Below, in pieces: positions 1 through 13,900 of a DNA stretch of 64,000 bases; within the stretch, counting starts at the first letter, position 1; each line of letters starts with the position of its first letter. Under the pieces are notes generated by a model, which saw only the letters and a program-made list of their open reading frames with translations, had not been told where the DNA came from and made no database searches. Position numbers and translations under genes: made by a program. Origin of the DNA: Dasyornis broadbenti (lineage: Eukaryota; Chordata; Aves; Passeriformes; Dasyornithidae); NCBI GenBank assembly GCA_013397935.1, contig VZRN01001317.1, positions 1,903,606-1,967,605 of the forward strand, read 5' to 3'.

Positions 1-3000
1 GCCAATTTGTATTTTTAACTCAATATGTGTTTTTTAATTAATTCATAATTTGTTTTCTTCCTAGTGAGATTTTCCAAACTGTTTCCGGTAGTTTCTCTGG
101 GATTCATGAAATACTGCAATAAGAACGAGTGGAGGCTTTTCAGGACAGTTCTGCTCTGTTGGGTACCTGCAGACACATTGCTGTGTGGTTCATTGAAAAA
201 CTCAAACAAATCCATCAAACACGTTTCAGATTAAACATGATTATTCATTTCCCCCTTTCTCCATATTCACAGAGCTCTTTGTAAAACAAACACCTCATCA
301 TCTCTCACTACTGGAAGAGCAACTTTCCCCTGCAAAGCCATGGTCCAACAAGCTTCAGGATGACTTTGGTGCTGTTCAGTTCAAGGTTAGGAAATGACGT
401 GCAGTGCCTGAGTTTTTGCTGTGATGTATATCATCTCAGAGAGGTATCTGAAAGCAACCATTTCTGCAGCTGCAAAGCCTAATAATAGAGAAATGCTTTC
501 ACCAAACAGGCAAGTGACTTAAAAAAAAAATCAAATTCAAAATTCATTAAACCCAGGACCAGCTTCTAGGAAAAAAAATTAAAAAGAGTACATTGTCTCT
601 ACTGTGTGGGTATTGTACCTGTTCATCCAATTTTGGAGTGCTATAAAATTGGTTTAAATATAATGTTACAGGTTACATTTTCAAGCTGTGTTTCAGGAAG
701 GCCTTTTCAATGTGTCCTCATGGGAAAATCATGCTGCAGTTTAAGTGGTGACATTTCAGAAAGCAGAAAAGTTGCACAGTATGAAATTGTCTGACTGTGG
801 AAGAGATGAATATGCTATTTATTACGATAAGTACTAGTTATGTCCAATCACTCAGAATTTACTCTTTAATGCGTGCAAGGGGAATGCAAGGTACTTAGGT
901 TGCAATTAAATGCACCTTGGGCTATTGAAGTGATGAAGAAAGAGTAGGAGAAACAAAAGCAGTCTTACAAGTGAGCTATGAGAGAGGCAGAAAAGCAGCT
1001 CTTAATTTTTTATGACAGACTTAACAAGGCAGATCAGAAAGCAGGGACACATTGCAGGCCTCAGGTTCTGAAATAATAAGGCAATGAGCTAAACATCAGC
1101 AAACAGACTGGTCAATATTATAAACAGAAGTTTAACCTGTGCTGTCGCAACTTCTTATAGGACTTCTGCAGAAAAGTCCAGTTTTAGGCTGATGTTATGA
1201 CAACCCTTCCCATGCAAAATTGGACTCACTTTCTCAGAAAAACTAAATGTTTGATTACAGTACGTCTGTTCAAAGGGGAACTCTGTCTGGATACCACCAG
1301 GACTGTACTCCCGCATGTAAATGTCAGAGACCAGCAGGGAAGGTTGCACAGAAAGCAAACGCTGCACAGCGCATGTCAATGGAAAGAAGAACCACTTGAG
1401 CAGCATTTCCTGCCTCTTCCAGCTATTTATCCATTTACGAAGGGAAAACAATCACATTTACTGACTGCACAAAAACAAAGATTACAAGGAACTCCACTTA
1501 GAAGCATGCAGATCTTCCCAAAAGCCATAGTGGAAGAAGAAATGAAAGTTTCAGGTTTCAGTTTAAATATGTACATTTGCAAACTTGCCACACTCACAGC
1601 CAGTGATTCTCCAGATGTTCACTCTTTTACAGAAAGGTGCAAGACATGCTACGTCAAGAAAAATAAGCTTCTCTATGATTCTCCTCTCTGCTGCATGGGT
1701 ATAAAATCCTCAGAACATGAATAAATAACATCACTGCAGGGTTATGCTGAGTCCAGGTAGATGAGTTTTTGGTTTTTAATGACTGTACTGGAATTAATTT
1801 CAACTGTTTGCAAAAGAACCCTATCAGTGGATTGCAGAGAAGGCTAAAAGCAAGGAGTGGGACTGCACAGGTGCCTATGCCATTCGTGTCCTCTTACCTA
1901 CTTGAATCTTCTACAGGCATGGAGAGAGGGCAAGAGTGACAATGTGCACCAAAATTCAGCGGTGCTTAGTTTTTACATCACCCATAAACCTTTCCGTCTC
2001 TGTACCATCTCTCTATTACACTGGTGACCCAAGTATAGCATTTGTGATTATCGCACTTGGACTTCCTGAAGAAGCAAAAGCAGCATCCCTTAAAACTGTA
2101 TGTCTAAACTCCTGCATAAAGATCAGATTCCTGTTTCAGCGTGCCTGAATTTAAATGGTGCCAAATACTTTTTTTGGCATAACAACACAGTCGAGAACTT
2201 TGAGAAATTCACTTTCCAAGCTATGCTCTATTTCCAGGAGTAGCTGGAAGTTACGCATCTCATCTCCACAAATCTTCAGGATAAAAACTGAAACAACGTC
2301 TGTGTGAAACAGAGGACACAGCCTGATCACAGATTAAAATAAAGAAGGGTGATTAAAACACCAGCAGAATGTAGAACTTTTCCTTATTCACTACCACATG
2401 ACACAAACTGGAAGCATCCAAGTACTGCATGGTTGTCAATACTAAATAACGATGAGAGGTTCAGTTTTCAAGTTGTAGATAATACTGAAAATTTTGCTAA
2501 TAATTTTGCACCTGTGTACTATAATTACATGTTTCCTCTTAAATTTTAATGTAATTAATTAACATCTGATCAGCATATTTTTATTTAAGGAATGGAAGAA
2601 AGGTTACACAGCCCTTCTTTTGGATTTGGAGAAGAAGCACTTTACTATGAAGCAGGATTTCTGTTGAGCACTCATGGAAAATTACTGTCTATATCCCAAC
2701 TGGTTCAAAAAGAAAGTGAGATATTTAACAGGTGTGATTCCAGTGACAACTAGTATCAAGACTTCCATTATTTTTGTCTAATCAGCGAATATACAGTTAC
2801 AAATTATTCATATACCTGCAACTATATTCATAAAGCTTCAGAAGACACTCACTATTTTCCAACAACAATTTAGATTGCTTAAAATAAATTATAAATGTAA
2901 CAGTCATTAGTTAACACAGCTTCCCAGTAACGTCACCACCAACAGTGTTAAAAGAAACTTCACCAAGTTTCATAATGAGATACAGAGATGAGCATTTCAT

Positions 3001-6000
3001 TACCAACTGAAAAACTGCTGAAATATAACAGATAAATTTGTCAAGGTTGCATGCCAGGAATAGTCTTCTCGTTTATTTATTTAGTTTTGCAGTATTTAAT
3101 GGTTCCAGTAAAGAGAAGTTGAGTGGCATTTCAAAAGGAGGAGGGATCATTAGAAATTATAAGTTGCACTTCAGATAGTGGTGAAAGCTTGCATTCAAGC
3201 TTAATTTGTAAAAGCATTTAAGAGACTGGATGGTGTTTAGAAACAAAGGCAAAAATACATCAGTGTCCAGAAGCTGAATGCAGTGGAGATGGTAATTTAA
3301 AAAGCCCAACTATTCCTCCTGGCTGAACTGATAAGCAAAAGAAATACCGCAGTATCATACACTCCTAAAATGCTGGTAGTAGATCTGTAAACCCAAATGT
3401 TTACCTTCTAAAGCTCAGGACAAAAAGAAAGAGGACTGCATTTGAAAGGCTGTCCTTGAGCAAGTTCAGTAGCACCTCCCACAAAGGACCTCTCTGCTCT
3501 TTCTTATGTAATTTATGTGTTCAGTTTGAGAATTGATAAACAGATGGTGAAAACTCTTGTTCTGCGACAGGTTGCTTCTGCAATCTTCTCTTTCTCTATG
3601 TATTTCTATTTTTTTGCTGGAGTATGCTGCCCCTTTCCACTTATTCTGTTACCTTTGTTTAATCTTCAAAAGTAAGAAAAGGAACGAAGACAACACATGA
3701 CCAGCAGTGGTTTGTTGAGAAAAATGTGTCATAGAAAAGAATTGTCATAAAGAAATTGGGTTATATTTTTCAATATATTGAATTCATGATCATATTTCTC
3801 TCTCTCTAGCAAGTATTCCAAAGGTTTGGCCACTTCTCAGGAAAACTCCCTCATGTGCTTATAAATTTATGGCTATTTTTGAAGGCTTTAATGCCCAGTG
3901 GAATGCAGATACCCTGAAAAATCATGACTGGAGAGGAGGAGACAGGCACTCTTTCAATCTCCTCAGAGTTACTTTCTTGGAACACTGAATTAATTTTTCC
4001 TCTGTAACAACAAAGATGCAGTAAAAGAAGAGCACATGAAATTTGCTGGAACTCATTCAAGACATGCAGTTCCATTCCTAGGCCATATGCCCTGAAAATC
4101 ACTTAGGCAACTTTCTTATATGTAATAAGAGTTGAATTAAACCAATCTTTCCCCCAAAGACATTATGAGGCTAAACACAATATTACTTTAATTTTAGGAA
4201 TACATTGTGCAATGAGAAAATACTGGTTTTTTTCCTGCAAAATACTGTATTTCTAATGTGACCACGAGTCCTTAAAATAAAAAAAAAATTAAAAAGACTA
4301 GTGCTACAGGAATAATCTTCTATTGATAATTGCGCTTATCCCATAAAATTTCATGAGTAACACTTTTCTCCTTGATTAATATAGCCCCACAGGCCTTTGT
4401 TTCAAATATTATTTCTAATTATTCATGGTTTGTAAATGCAATTCCAAATAAAGATGAGAGGAAAGCAGGCTTATGGTTTAATGAATTGGATGGAAACACT
4501 GAACTTTAAAGATGTACAGAAATTGATATGAACACCCACATCTCCAGTCTAACAATTAGACTCTGTCAGAGATAGGATTTTCTTTTTCATGGTAAAAAAA
4601 TTGTGTGAATAGATTTACACACATGACCTTCGCTCACATTGTCTCAGCCTGGTTCTTCAGTTTACAGAAAAAAACCCCTGGCACCTGGTGCTAAAGCACA
4701 ACACACTATTTCAGGAACAGCCCTCTAAGGTTATTGCTAAACCAGAAACATGGCGGTGTGCTCTAACTCCAGCTTCATTGCAAGAGCAAACACCATCGAG
4801 GATTTTCCTTATGAGCAAAGCATGAGACAAGAAAGGTTTTGTATGGAGAACTTGTTCATTTTTCCTGTACTGGAGGATTTAAAAAAAATGAAAAAATAAA
4901 GAGTTGTCTTCCTCCAAATCTTACCCTGCCTGTGTCCTTAGACCATCATAGCTGTAATTTGTGTAATGTACCTGTGTTTCACACGTTCTTTAAAGTGGAC
5001 CAGTTTCTGAAATTATCTGTAATCTAGGACTCCCTGTGCAACCAGTGGCTTGTCAGGATTTAGCCACACATTAACATCATCACACTTCCCTCAGCTTTCA
5101 GTGTGACAAAGAGAAAAACAGCCCCACGAAGCAAAGGTTGAAGGAAGTGCCAGGCAGCATCATCAGAAATCCCACAGGGAGATCTGCTCTATCAGGATCC
5201 TGCCAACAGAGCACCACAGCAACAGCCACATCGATTCACAACATGAAATGCATTTCAGTTCTGAAGCACAGCTGAAGCCTCAGCTCCTAAGTTACTCCAA
5301 CAAGTTTTATACCAGAGCAAGTGCATCTGCTTCTGGATTACCCACACTTTTGTCAGAACATGATCTGGTCCTGAAATGCACAGAGAGGTTAAACACTACA
5401 TGGCGGAGAGGAACACCCAGACAGCCAACACCTCCACAACTGCCTTTGAATGCTAAACAATGCACAGCAGAAGCTAGAATATTCTGTGTTTGTCTTTAAT
5501 CACCAAACACCACTTTTTAAAATTTAAATTTATGCCTTTGAGTCAGTTTTTGTTGCCAAAAGCAACAGGTCTTAACAGATATAGTGTGAAACCTATTGTT
5601 TAGAACTGGCACTAACTGTTCTTCCTCCCTCTGTAGCAGTAGGGAGTTTTTCCAGGTATGTGGGAGGCAAAGCTGCTTGGAGCCATTATATTGCTTGTTC
5701 TCTGCATGATCTCCTTCATTAAATAATCTTTTAATGCAACATTAATAGTAATTGCAAGATTACAGTTCAAAATATTTGATAACATCACACTATGCAGTTG
5801 AAAAGCTACGGATCTCCTCTGTAAAGCTGGCTGTGGGGGGCAAGCCTACTGTGAAACACCACGGGTCCCTTGAACTGAAAGCGTTGCAATTCCCTTTGTT
5901 ATTTCTGTTCCAGATCTGGATGTCTTACAGGTGATAAGTGGTACAGCCTAGCAACAGAGAGCAGAAGCAAGGAAAGCAACTGGTTAATTCATTTTTTACT

Positions 6001-9000
6001 TCATACTTTTTAAAGACATGAGCATAGAGGATGTTTTTATTGATTCACAAAGTGGAAGGCTGTCGATCACCTATTAGAGATGATATTTATGTACCAGTAT
6101 TTGCATTGACTATTTTTGACTACCCATAGGTATTTCAGAAATGTAAAATTATTCCATTTTTATCTATGTTGAGTCATCTGCTTCTTCTGAGTATTTTTCG
6201 TATATAAAAAAATTATTAAGAAGTTATTTAACACTAGATTCTGCGACGCTTTAACAAAAAAATGCTTAACCTACTATTCTCTGAGTCAAATATCCTTTCT
6301 ACAGTGATTAGTATTGACTCCTTTTGACTTCCTTCAGAAAAAAGAATAAATTGTAAGCCATTGCTTACACCAAGTATTTAGGCATAGTTAAACTTCATTC
6401 CTTGCATTCTCTCCCATCTAATGATCCATCAGTGTTCTCAAAATTGGCCACCTACAGAATTGAAAAACAGTGTATGTCCTTTTCCTCTTTCTCCTGAATA
6501 TTAATCTTCAGTACGAAGTTTCATGTTGATTCTAACTTTGAATATCAGTAGCAATACTGTTAACAATAAAAACATTTTCTATCTGCAGATCTAGTGTGAA
6601 TCACAGTTAAAAGAAAATGCTATCAGCTCATTGCTTCTTATTTTTCCTGTATACAAATTCCTTAACACTCAACTCTCAACTGTCCTCAGGGTGAAATAAT
6701 CAAATCTTTGCATCAGGGAGCATGACAACATGGAAGGAGCACACAGAGCAAACCACAATTTTCATTTACACAGGGTATTGAGTAGGGTTCTTGCAAGAGC
6801 TTCACAACAGGGCAGAGTTAACCAGTATTGGAGAAAGGCCTAAAGCCCATGAATGACTGGTTGCATTAGTCCAGGTGAAATATTCAAGAGTCAATAGAAA
6901 TTCAGGCTGACGATTACAGTTTACCTTCTCTATAAATGGGAAGAAACATTCAGAAGTGGCATTAAAAAAACCTGCCTAAACTGTCTTAATTCAACATAAC
7001 TAGTTCAGCATAAATAATGCTTAGTTCAGCAAAACTAATGTAACTGGAATAACATTTCAGGAGCAGCTTTATCTTGGGGCATGGTAACCAAACTCCTTAA
7101 ACTCAGCAGGCAAAAGGGAGGACAAAAACTCCAGAAACCATGGAACATGATTTGGTCTGGATGAACATCATTGCTGCCTTCCATTTCTGTGACGTATTCA
7201 GTCTTAAATTCTGGAAAAAACGGTTTTTAGAAGCCATTTTGTGATAGACACTATTTGTGATCACTTTCTCCCAGCAGGACAAAGCTGCTCTTTCACCACT
7301 AACATAACATACCAATTATCAGCAGCAGGCTTTCACAAAAATAGCTGAACTATGGCTTTGTTTTCTCATTCCCTGTCTTGAAATAAAACCAGGTGAAAAC
7401 AGATAACTCCCAAATTTTCAGAAAGGGGGGATTTGGCAGTGTAGCCAGACTCTCCTTACATATATATCAACACTCCTGGTTAGCATAAAGAACCCTGCCA
7501 TCTGCAACATGGGAGAACGTAGACACAGGGGCTGACATGCAAGGCATTCTCAACCAAACAGGTTTTTAGTGTTGGAAAGAATGCGAAAAAGCCAAAACCA
7601 CAGATATGAGCCCAGCAGGGAATTACCAGACAAAGTTGGATCAGAACACGCAGTTCCATGAACCTGGTGGAAGTGCCATTAGTATCAGGAGTCTGCCAAT
7701 ATAGAATGGATTTGTTATGCACAGGACAGAGCGATGAAATAAAGACAGCTCAGTAAAGATGCAGAGGTACAAACTCCAACCTTTGTCCCACGACAAAGCC
7801 TAACCCCTGTCAACAAGGCCATATTGAAGTATTTCACCCCTCAGACTGTGAAGGGAGAGCCCCATCACGCTCCCTGAGCTGTTGTTGACTGTAAACTCAC
7901 CATGCCTAAGCCACATGGGCTGTACCCATGCATAAACACCAAACACTGCCAGGCATGGGCAGGTTGTTAACATTTGTACGGCAGGTCAAGACATTCCAAT
8001 AATGGACTTAGTGAGTTGCAGACATAGACGAATAAGTCTTATCACTGCCATTAATAAAAAAAAAAAATGCTATGAAATGAGATAATTTAAATAAAAACCT
8101 GAAATAACTGAAAAATGAGCAGCATGGTTCATTACTAAAAGAAAAAAAAGAAAATTCAAATCAGAAGTAGCCAACCACCCATATCCCAAGGAACTTGTAA
8201 TAACAGTGTTTTCTGCAGGACATATTAGTTAGAAATTCAGAAAAAATGTAAAATATTTTATAATTTATATGGTATATACATACCGCTGAGTATGAGGAAT
8301 TCTTTCTGCATGAAAAGCCAGCAAGTGGCACCTCATTAAACAGGACCTAGACTTAATCTAACTTGGAACAGATAAAAAAGAAAGGATTCATATGAAGCTA
8401 TCCTGCCTGGGGGTTTAATCTCAAAGCTTTCGAGTATAATGAATGAATTAAGTAGGGCAAGTGATTAACAACAAAGAAGTGATCACATAATAAAAACAGA
8501 AATAGTACTGAATTTAGAGCAATGTTTCCATTGTTTATGGACAAGATCCTGCTGTGCTATTTTTATTGTTTTAACTCTTAAAGAATAGGCAAACCATATG
8601 ACAGCACATGTTCTCCAGGTTTGGATGGAAAGATGTGGGAAAAAGCCACGAGCAGAATACCTAATGGCGCATAAATAACGGACTGTTAGGATATCAATAT
8701 TTGGATCATTATGAGAATAAAACCAGTGTGCAGGACCCACCAGTATTTTAGAACGTATTTCTCTTAATGATGTGAGAATGGAATAAACACCATCAGAATG
8801 ATGATGGTTTGTATTCCAGGGGGTGCTACAGCTGGTTTGCCCATCAGCCGGAGCAGCAGGAGGCACGGATAGAGCAACGTTCAGCGCCTGAACCTCCAGC
8901 GAGCCCCCCGTGCTGCCAGAGCTGAGGCAGGGCTGCCTTGCAAACTTCCTGACTCGACCAGGGACAGGCACACACCGACACATGGCAGGGCTCTGCTGGG

Positions 9001-10329
9001 GTTTGTGCTTTTAGGCTGGCTTAACTCAAATTAAACTGATGCCAATTAATGCATGCCAATTCTCATCGGGGTAAACATGAGGCGCAGCAGGTGCAAAGCA
9101 GTGCCCACCCCTCTTCAGCTACACCCTAAGGTAAATCATGAGACACTTTGCATTGTCCAGGCTGTCAGTCCTACTCAGTTACCTCGACTTCTCTGCCCTA
9201 GACAGTTTCTTGCATTGCTTTCTTTACCCCTGCTCTGGCATTATTCACGTCCTGGCATTTCTGAGTCCTGCCTGAAATATTTCACTGATAGCAAATCACA
9301 TGCTGTAGTTTAGGGAGATCCTGAAAGAAATCCCCCGAGCAGAGGTCAAGATGACTCACGGGCAACAGTGAGAAGACTCTTCCTGGCACAGCAAACTCCA
9401 AATTCAGCCCATGTGGTGTGAAGGGTTAATATCCCACAGGTAACTGCTCCCGAGCGAGCAGGCAGCACTCAGTCAGCGCTGAGGCACCTTTCTTCACCTA
9501 CACAGGCCCAACGTTCTTGAAGCAAGAGGGCTGAACAGTTTTTAATACTTTTTCCTGGGTTATGAGTTCTTCTCATAGCACGTGTTGTGCAATATAACAT
9601 CTTCAGGTCTCACACACAACAGATAAAACAGCGGCCAGCAGAGATGGAGGCTTGTGATCTTTTAAATGCCAAAGTGAAACTTGAGAATGCATAACAATCA
9701 AATTGATGCATTTTCTTCTACTAAATGAAGGTACCAGTCCAAATAATTCTTCAGGGTCTAACAAGTATCAAATGAATTGCACACAGTCCTTCTCTCATGG
9801 TATTAAGTGACAAGAAAGAATATGCTTTTCAGTCTTTTTTCTTCTATTGCCTTCACCAGCAAATCTAGTGTATACTGAATTATGTCTAACAGAGGGAAAT
9901 AAACACTAGTGGCTTGAATTTTGAGATTTCAAGACAGAGATCACTAGAGAAAAAACCACATTTTCTCAAGGCACTTGATTGGCTCATAAATTTTGCTTTC
10001 CATTCACTAAAGCTTTCAGGAAAGAGAATGAGAGGATAAAGGCTGTAATTGATGATACAATGCCCACAAGCCTCAACAGATGTGATCCCTCGTAATGAAG
10101 CATGTGGGCCTAATTTGGCATTACTTACTACCAGGAGGATCTTATGCAGGGTATCTTTCTAAATCTATGTTTGGTTGGCACCTGTGCCTTGTTGAAACTG
10201 GCATAGCACCTTCTGAGTGGGCACAGTGCCATTCTAGCAGATGGGCAAGAGAGCAGATAGATGCCTGAGATCCAGTACCGCATTTGCAACAAGCTAAAAG
10301 TAGCAAGGTCTGAGGTCTCATCACAGGAC
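1..10329. other. gene desert, no gene recognised
   Basis: The block is AT-rich, non-coding-looking DNA. Open frames are short and show no domain, splice context or family resemblance. Homopolymer A runs lie at about 521-530, 4281-4289 and 8056-8067. A GC-richer patch at about 8830-9000 also shows nothing recognisable. It may contain conserved regulatory DNA, which cannot be seen without alignment. Confidence 0.6.
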
Positions 10330-10945
10330 AGCTGAGGTGGGAAGACACTTCGGGAGATCAGCCAGACCCACCTGCTGTTCAGAGTGGGATCAGCTAGACC
10401 AGGCTGTGTCCAGTTGGGTTTTGAGTATCTCCAAGGATGGAGACTCTGCAGACTCTCTGAGCAATCTGTTCTGTGTGTCTGACCACACTCACAATAAAAA
10501 AAGTTTTTGCTTGTGCTCAAACGGAATAGCCTGTGTTTCTGTTTGTGCCCATCACCTCTTGTCCTGTCACTGGGCACCACTGAGAAAAATCTGGCTCTGG
10601 CTTCTTTACTCCACCATCAGGTGTTCCCACAGACTGGTAAATTCCTCCTGTTCTTCCTCTTCTCCAAGATGCACTACCAGCTCTTTTGGCCTCTCCTCCT
10701 ATGACAGCTGCTCGAATTCCCTAATCATCTTCATGGTCCTTTGCTGGACTCTCTCCAATAAGTCCAGTATGTCTTGTACTGGGGAGGCCAGGCCTGGACA
10801 CAGCACTCCAGATGTGACCTCGCTGGGGCTGAGTAGATGGGAAGATCCCCTCCCTGGAGTGGTGGGCATTGCTCTGCCTCCTGCAATCCACGCCATTGCT
10901 CTTGGCCTCCCTTGCCACAAGGACATGTTTCTGGGTCATGACAGA
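10330..10945 (-). mobile_element. CR1 LINE fragment (3' part of ORF2 plus 3' UTR)
   Basis: Read on the minus strand, the sequence encodes broken pieces of the CR1 ORF2 C-terminus: HLECCVQAWPPQYK, then LLERVQQRTMKMI, and later VPSDRTRGDGHKQKHR. These match the family's usual LEYCVQFWAP, LLERVQRRATKMI and VPSDRTRGNG motifs. The reading frame shifts several times, so it is a dead copy. The plus-strand start (GGGAAGACACTTCGGGAGATCA) corresponds to the CR1 3' UTR, and the terminal octamer-repeat tail is not preserved. Confidence 0.88.
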
Positions 10946-13900
10946 CTAACGAACACAAATTGCACTCCTATACAATTCTTAGGCCTAAAATAACTCTAAA
11001 AATCTTAAAAACATCCTCTGTGTTTGTGACATGGTCCTACCAGGAGGGGAGATGGATCAGGGAAAGAATGGTGAGCCAGAGAGACAGTACACTGAGCACA
11101 ACCCCCAGAATGAGATACGTAGAGGAGAGAGTAGATGGCAGAACTTAGCCACCTTCCCAGCTAAATAAATATAATTTGAGAGCCATGAACTACACCCCAA
11201 ACTGAAAAACAAATGGTAATGGGAACAATTCTAAACAGTAGAACTGCAACCTGTAGATCAGACATCCCTAAACAAAAATAACTCAGCTAATGCAAGCTTA
11301 CAATAGCTGCTTTACAAGAGCAGCTCTTGAAATAGCCTATTGCTTTCCTCCTGTCCTTCAGATCATTAGCTGATTAGCTGCCAGGGCAATGGCACCTCCT
11401 CATAATGCCCATAAAAGCAGTTTAGTCTATTAGGAAAAGGAATACCAGACACGAGCAGAATTTTTATGCTATAGATGCATTTGTATCAACACACAATAAA
11501 TTTCCTGCGTTTAGTAGAGTGATGCAAGATGTGGACCCAGTCCTCATTCTCATATATTACTGCTCAACTTCATGAATATGTGAGTAGAGATCACTAGATT
11601 TGACTTTTTCCTTTTGTCAGTGTTTGCTTTGGTCCCAGTACAAGTACCTGATGAAATGAAGACCACTGGAGTTCATATTATCATCTTTGGGTTATTGGTT
11701 GTTTCTTAACTGGTCCTTGGTGCAAAAGATGTTCCCTTAACTGAAATTAATCACCTGAAAGAGGAAATAATGCATCCTGGGTGCCAAAATGGTTTATGAA
11801 CAGTATTCTAATAAAACATTGCAGCAGACGCACAAATTACAAAAACCGCATGGACTGAAGTGCCCCTGTACTTTGAAGTGTGCAGAGTGATTTGTGTGAT
11901 GTTCATTGCATTGAGCTTGAAAACATTATTAACATCTTTGCACTAAACCTAACAGACCAATTTATTCTAACTGGCACTAATACAAAGTATCATTAGCAAA
12001 CAGGGGTCAGTGGAAAACACAGCACAGAGAACATGCAGAGGAATAACAGATAGTTCAAGAAAAAGGATTAAATCTACTTCAAGCTGACACTGTACAAGTG
12101 GCTCATCAGAACATTATTCTTACAAATGATATACCAAAATCATAGTCATCTATTATGCTCAGCATTAAAGCAAAATAGTACTTAAAGAAAGTGATGCAGA
12201 AAAAATGTATTAGCTTCTTGGATCATCTTTAATGATACCAAATTTAAAGTATGATATTTGGTGCTCATCTTCTTATCTACTAAAAATATTCCTATACCAA
12301 TTAAACTTGCAAATTTTAAATCTGTATTTTGATTTATTACAATTTTTGTATTCAAGAGTCCAATTATTACCACTTCTTTTCATCATGATAAGTTAATTTT
12401 GCTGCCTTTGCCCTTACGTCTTTAGTTATTTATGTTTAAAACTAACCTGCAATGTTGGCATTTCCTGCAAGATAGAGATTACAGTGCCCTTTTTATCATG
12501 CTCTTGTGGTCCTTCCTGTTGGATCCAAGTCTTTCAGAACCTTCAGTGGTTTTTAAGCGTCTCATTGTGCCATAAAGAAAAAGATAAACCACTTCCCAAT
12601 TAAACATGTCCACACAAACACACACAACATAGGGATATCAAAGAGAAAATTAAGTTGAATATTCTGCAAGAAGTCCTTGGACGGTCTGGGAGCAGAACCC
12701 AAGCTGGCTGTGTCTCGACACAGAGCACCATTTCTTCCTCCAGACCTCCATGAACACCCCTACTCATCTTCCTGTTTAACTTTGGTTTTCACATTGCAAA
12801 GACACAAATATTGTGAGCTGCTGGGATTTCTAGCCTTTTACAGACATTTAAAACTATTTCATGCAGAGAAACCCAAACTGTCTCCAAGGATAGGATCCAA
12901 AGATATTATCAGCATTAATTTTATCAAATGAAGGGTTTTGTGTGGAGTATCTGAGAGGAAGCAAAGCTCTTGCAGATGGTATTGAATAAATGAACATTCA
13001 AGCACAATAAAGAATACTGAATGAGCCTGATTTTCCTATACAGGTGCAGAAGTAAAATATTAGATGCTGGTTTTCTCTCTTTATGTAGCACAAGTGTATT
13101 TAGTCCATTCTTGCACACTTTCTGTGTACTAATAATTGCTGCTGAACACAGTCCTTAAGAAGGTTTGGCTTTAACACCCCAAACCTGTGGATAATGTTTC
13201 ACACTCATAAGGAAAAAAACAAAATGAAAACCGAATGTGTAAGAGTTACAAGGCATCAGCAGTCTACAATATGCACCGTAAAGCCAGAGAGACAACAACA
13301 TTTTGAAAACAGCAGATCTCTATTAGGATAATCAATTTAAACTCTATGATAATTGTACAAAATATGGCAATTTCAGCCTCTAACTCTGAGTTGTAAGCAC
13401 CCTTTGAATACTATGAAATGGAGAGAAAGTCAGTGAATTTAATCTACTGCGAGAAAAATGTCTGCTCTTACAATACTTGGCCAAAATATGGTACTGGATG
13501 AAAACATGTGAGACTTCAGTTCAGTATGGCTAAGGCAGAGGTAATGCCGCTTGGCAGAGGAAAGTGTTTTGAAGAATTGGCAAGGTCTAAGAGTACTCCC
13601 TTGGCTGAGAGCATCTGCTAACCCATGGTGAAAGCACTTTATAATCTCCGAGTTTCACTCTTCCTTGCTTCAGGGCTCCAGGTAGCAAAAAGAATCAATC
13701 AACCACTGTCTATATCTCTATAATCATGTTATATCTTTACTCCTCAGATTCAACCTCTGTCCGGTTTACCTGTTGCCATTTTTGCCTCAAACTGGACTTC
13801 TAGCTCTTGGCTGTGGTTCAGTTCTACCGACAGGCTTTGGCAGGAGCGTGTCAGCGCTGCTCCCTGGGAAAAAGACATCCAGCTGAACACCAAGCTACAC

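Noticed and set aside
15..218. Minus-strand open frame starting MMDLFEFFNEP, reminiscent of the AFF2 N-terminus (MDLFDFF)
   Set aside because: Resemblance ends after about seven residues. There is no CpG island or donor site in the right place, and the rest does not match. AFF2 would be expected further left, so this looks like coincidence.
1197..1724. 175-codon plus-strand open frame
   Set aside because: No domain, signal, repeat or splice context. A frame this long is expected occasionally by chance in 64 kb.
8483..8983. 166-codon minus-strand open frame
   Set aside because: No recognisable motif. Composition changes from GC-richer to AT-rich within it as the DNA does, which suggests it is not a protein-coding unit.
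10337..10993. 218-codon plus-strand open frame
   Set aside because: It is the antisense of a CR1 LINE copy, whose own ORF2 fragments lie on the minus strand.
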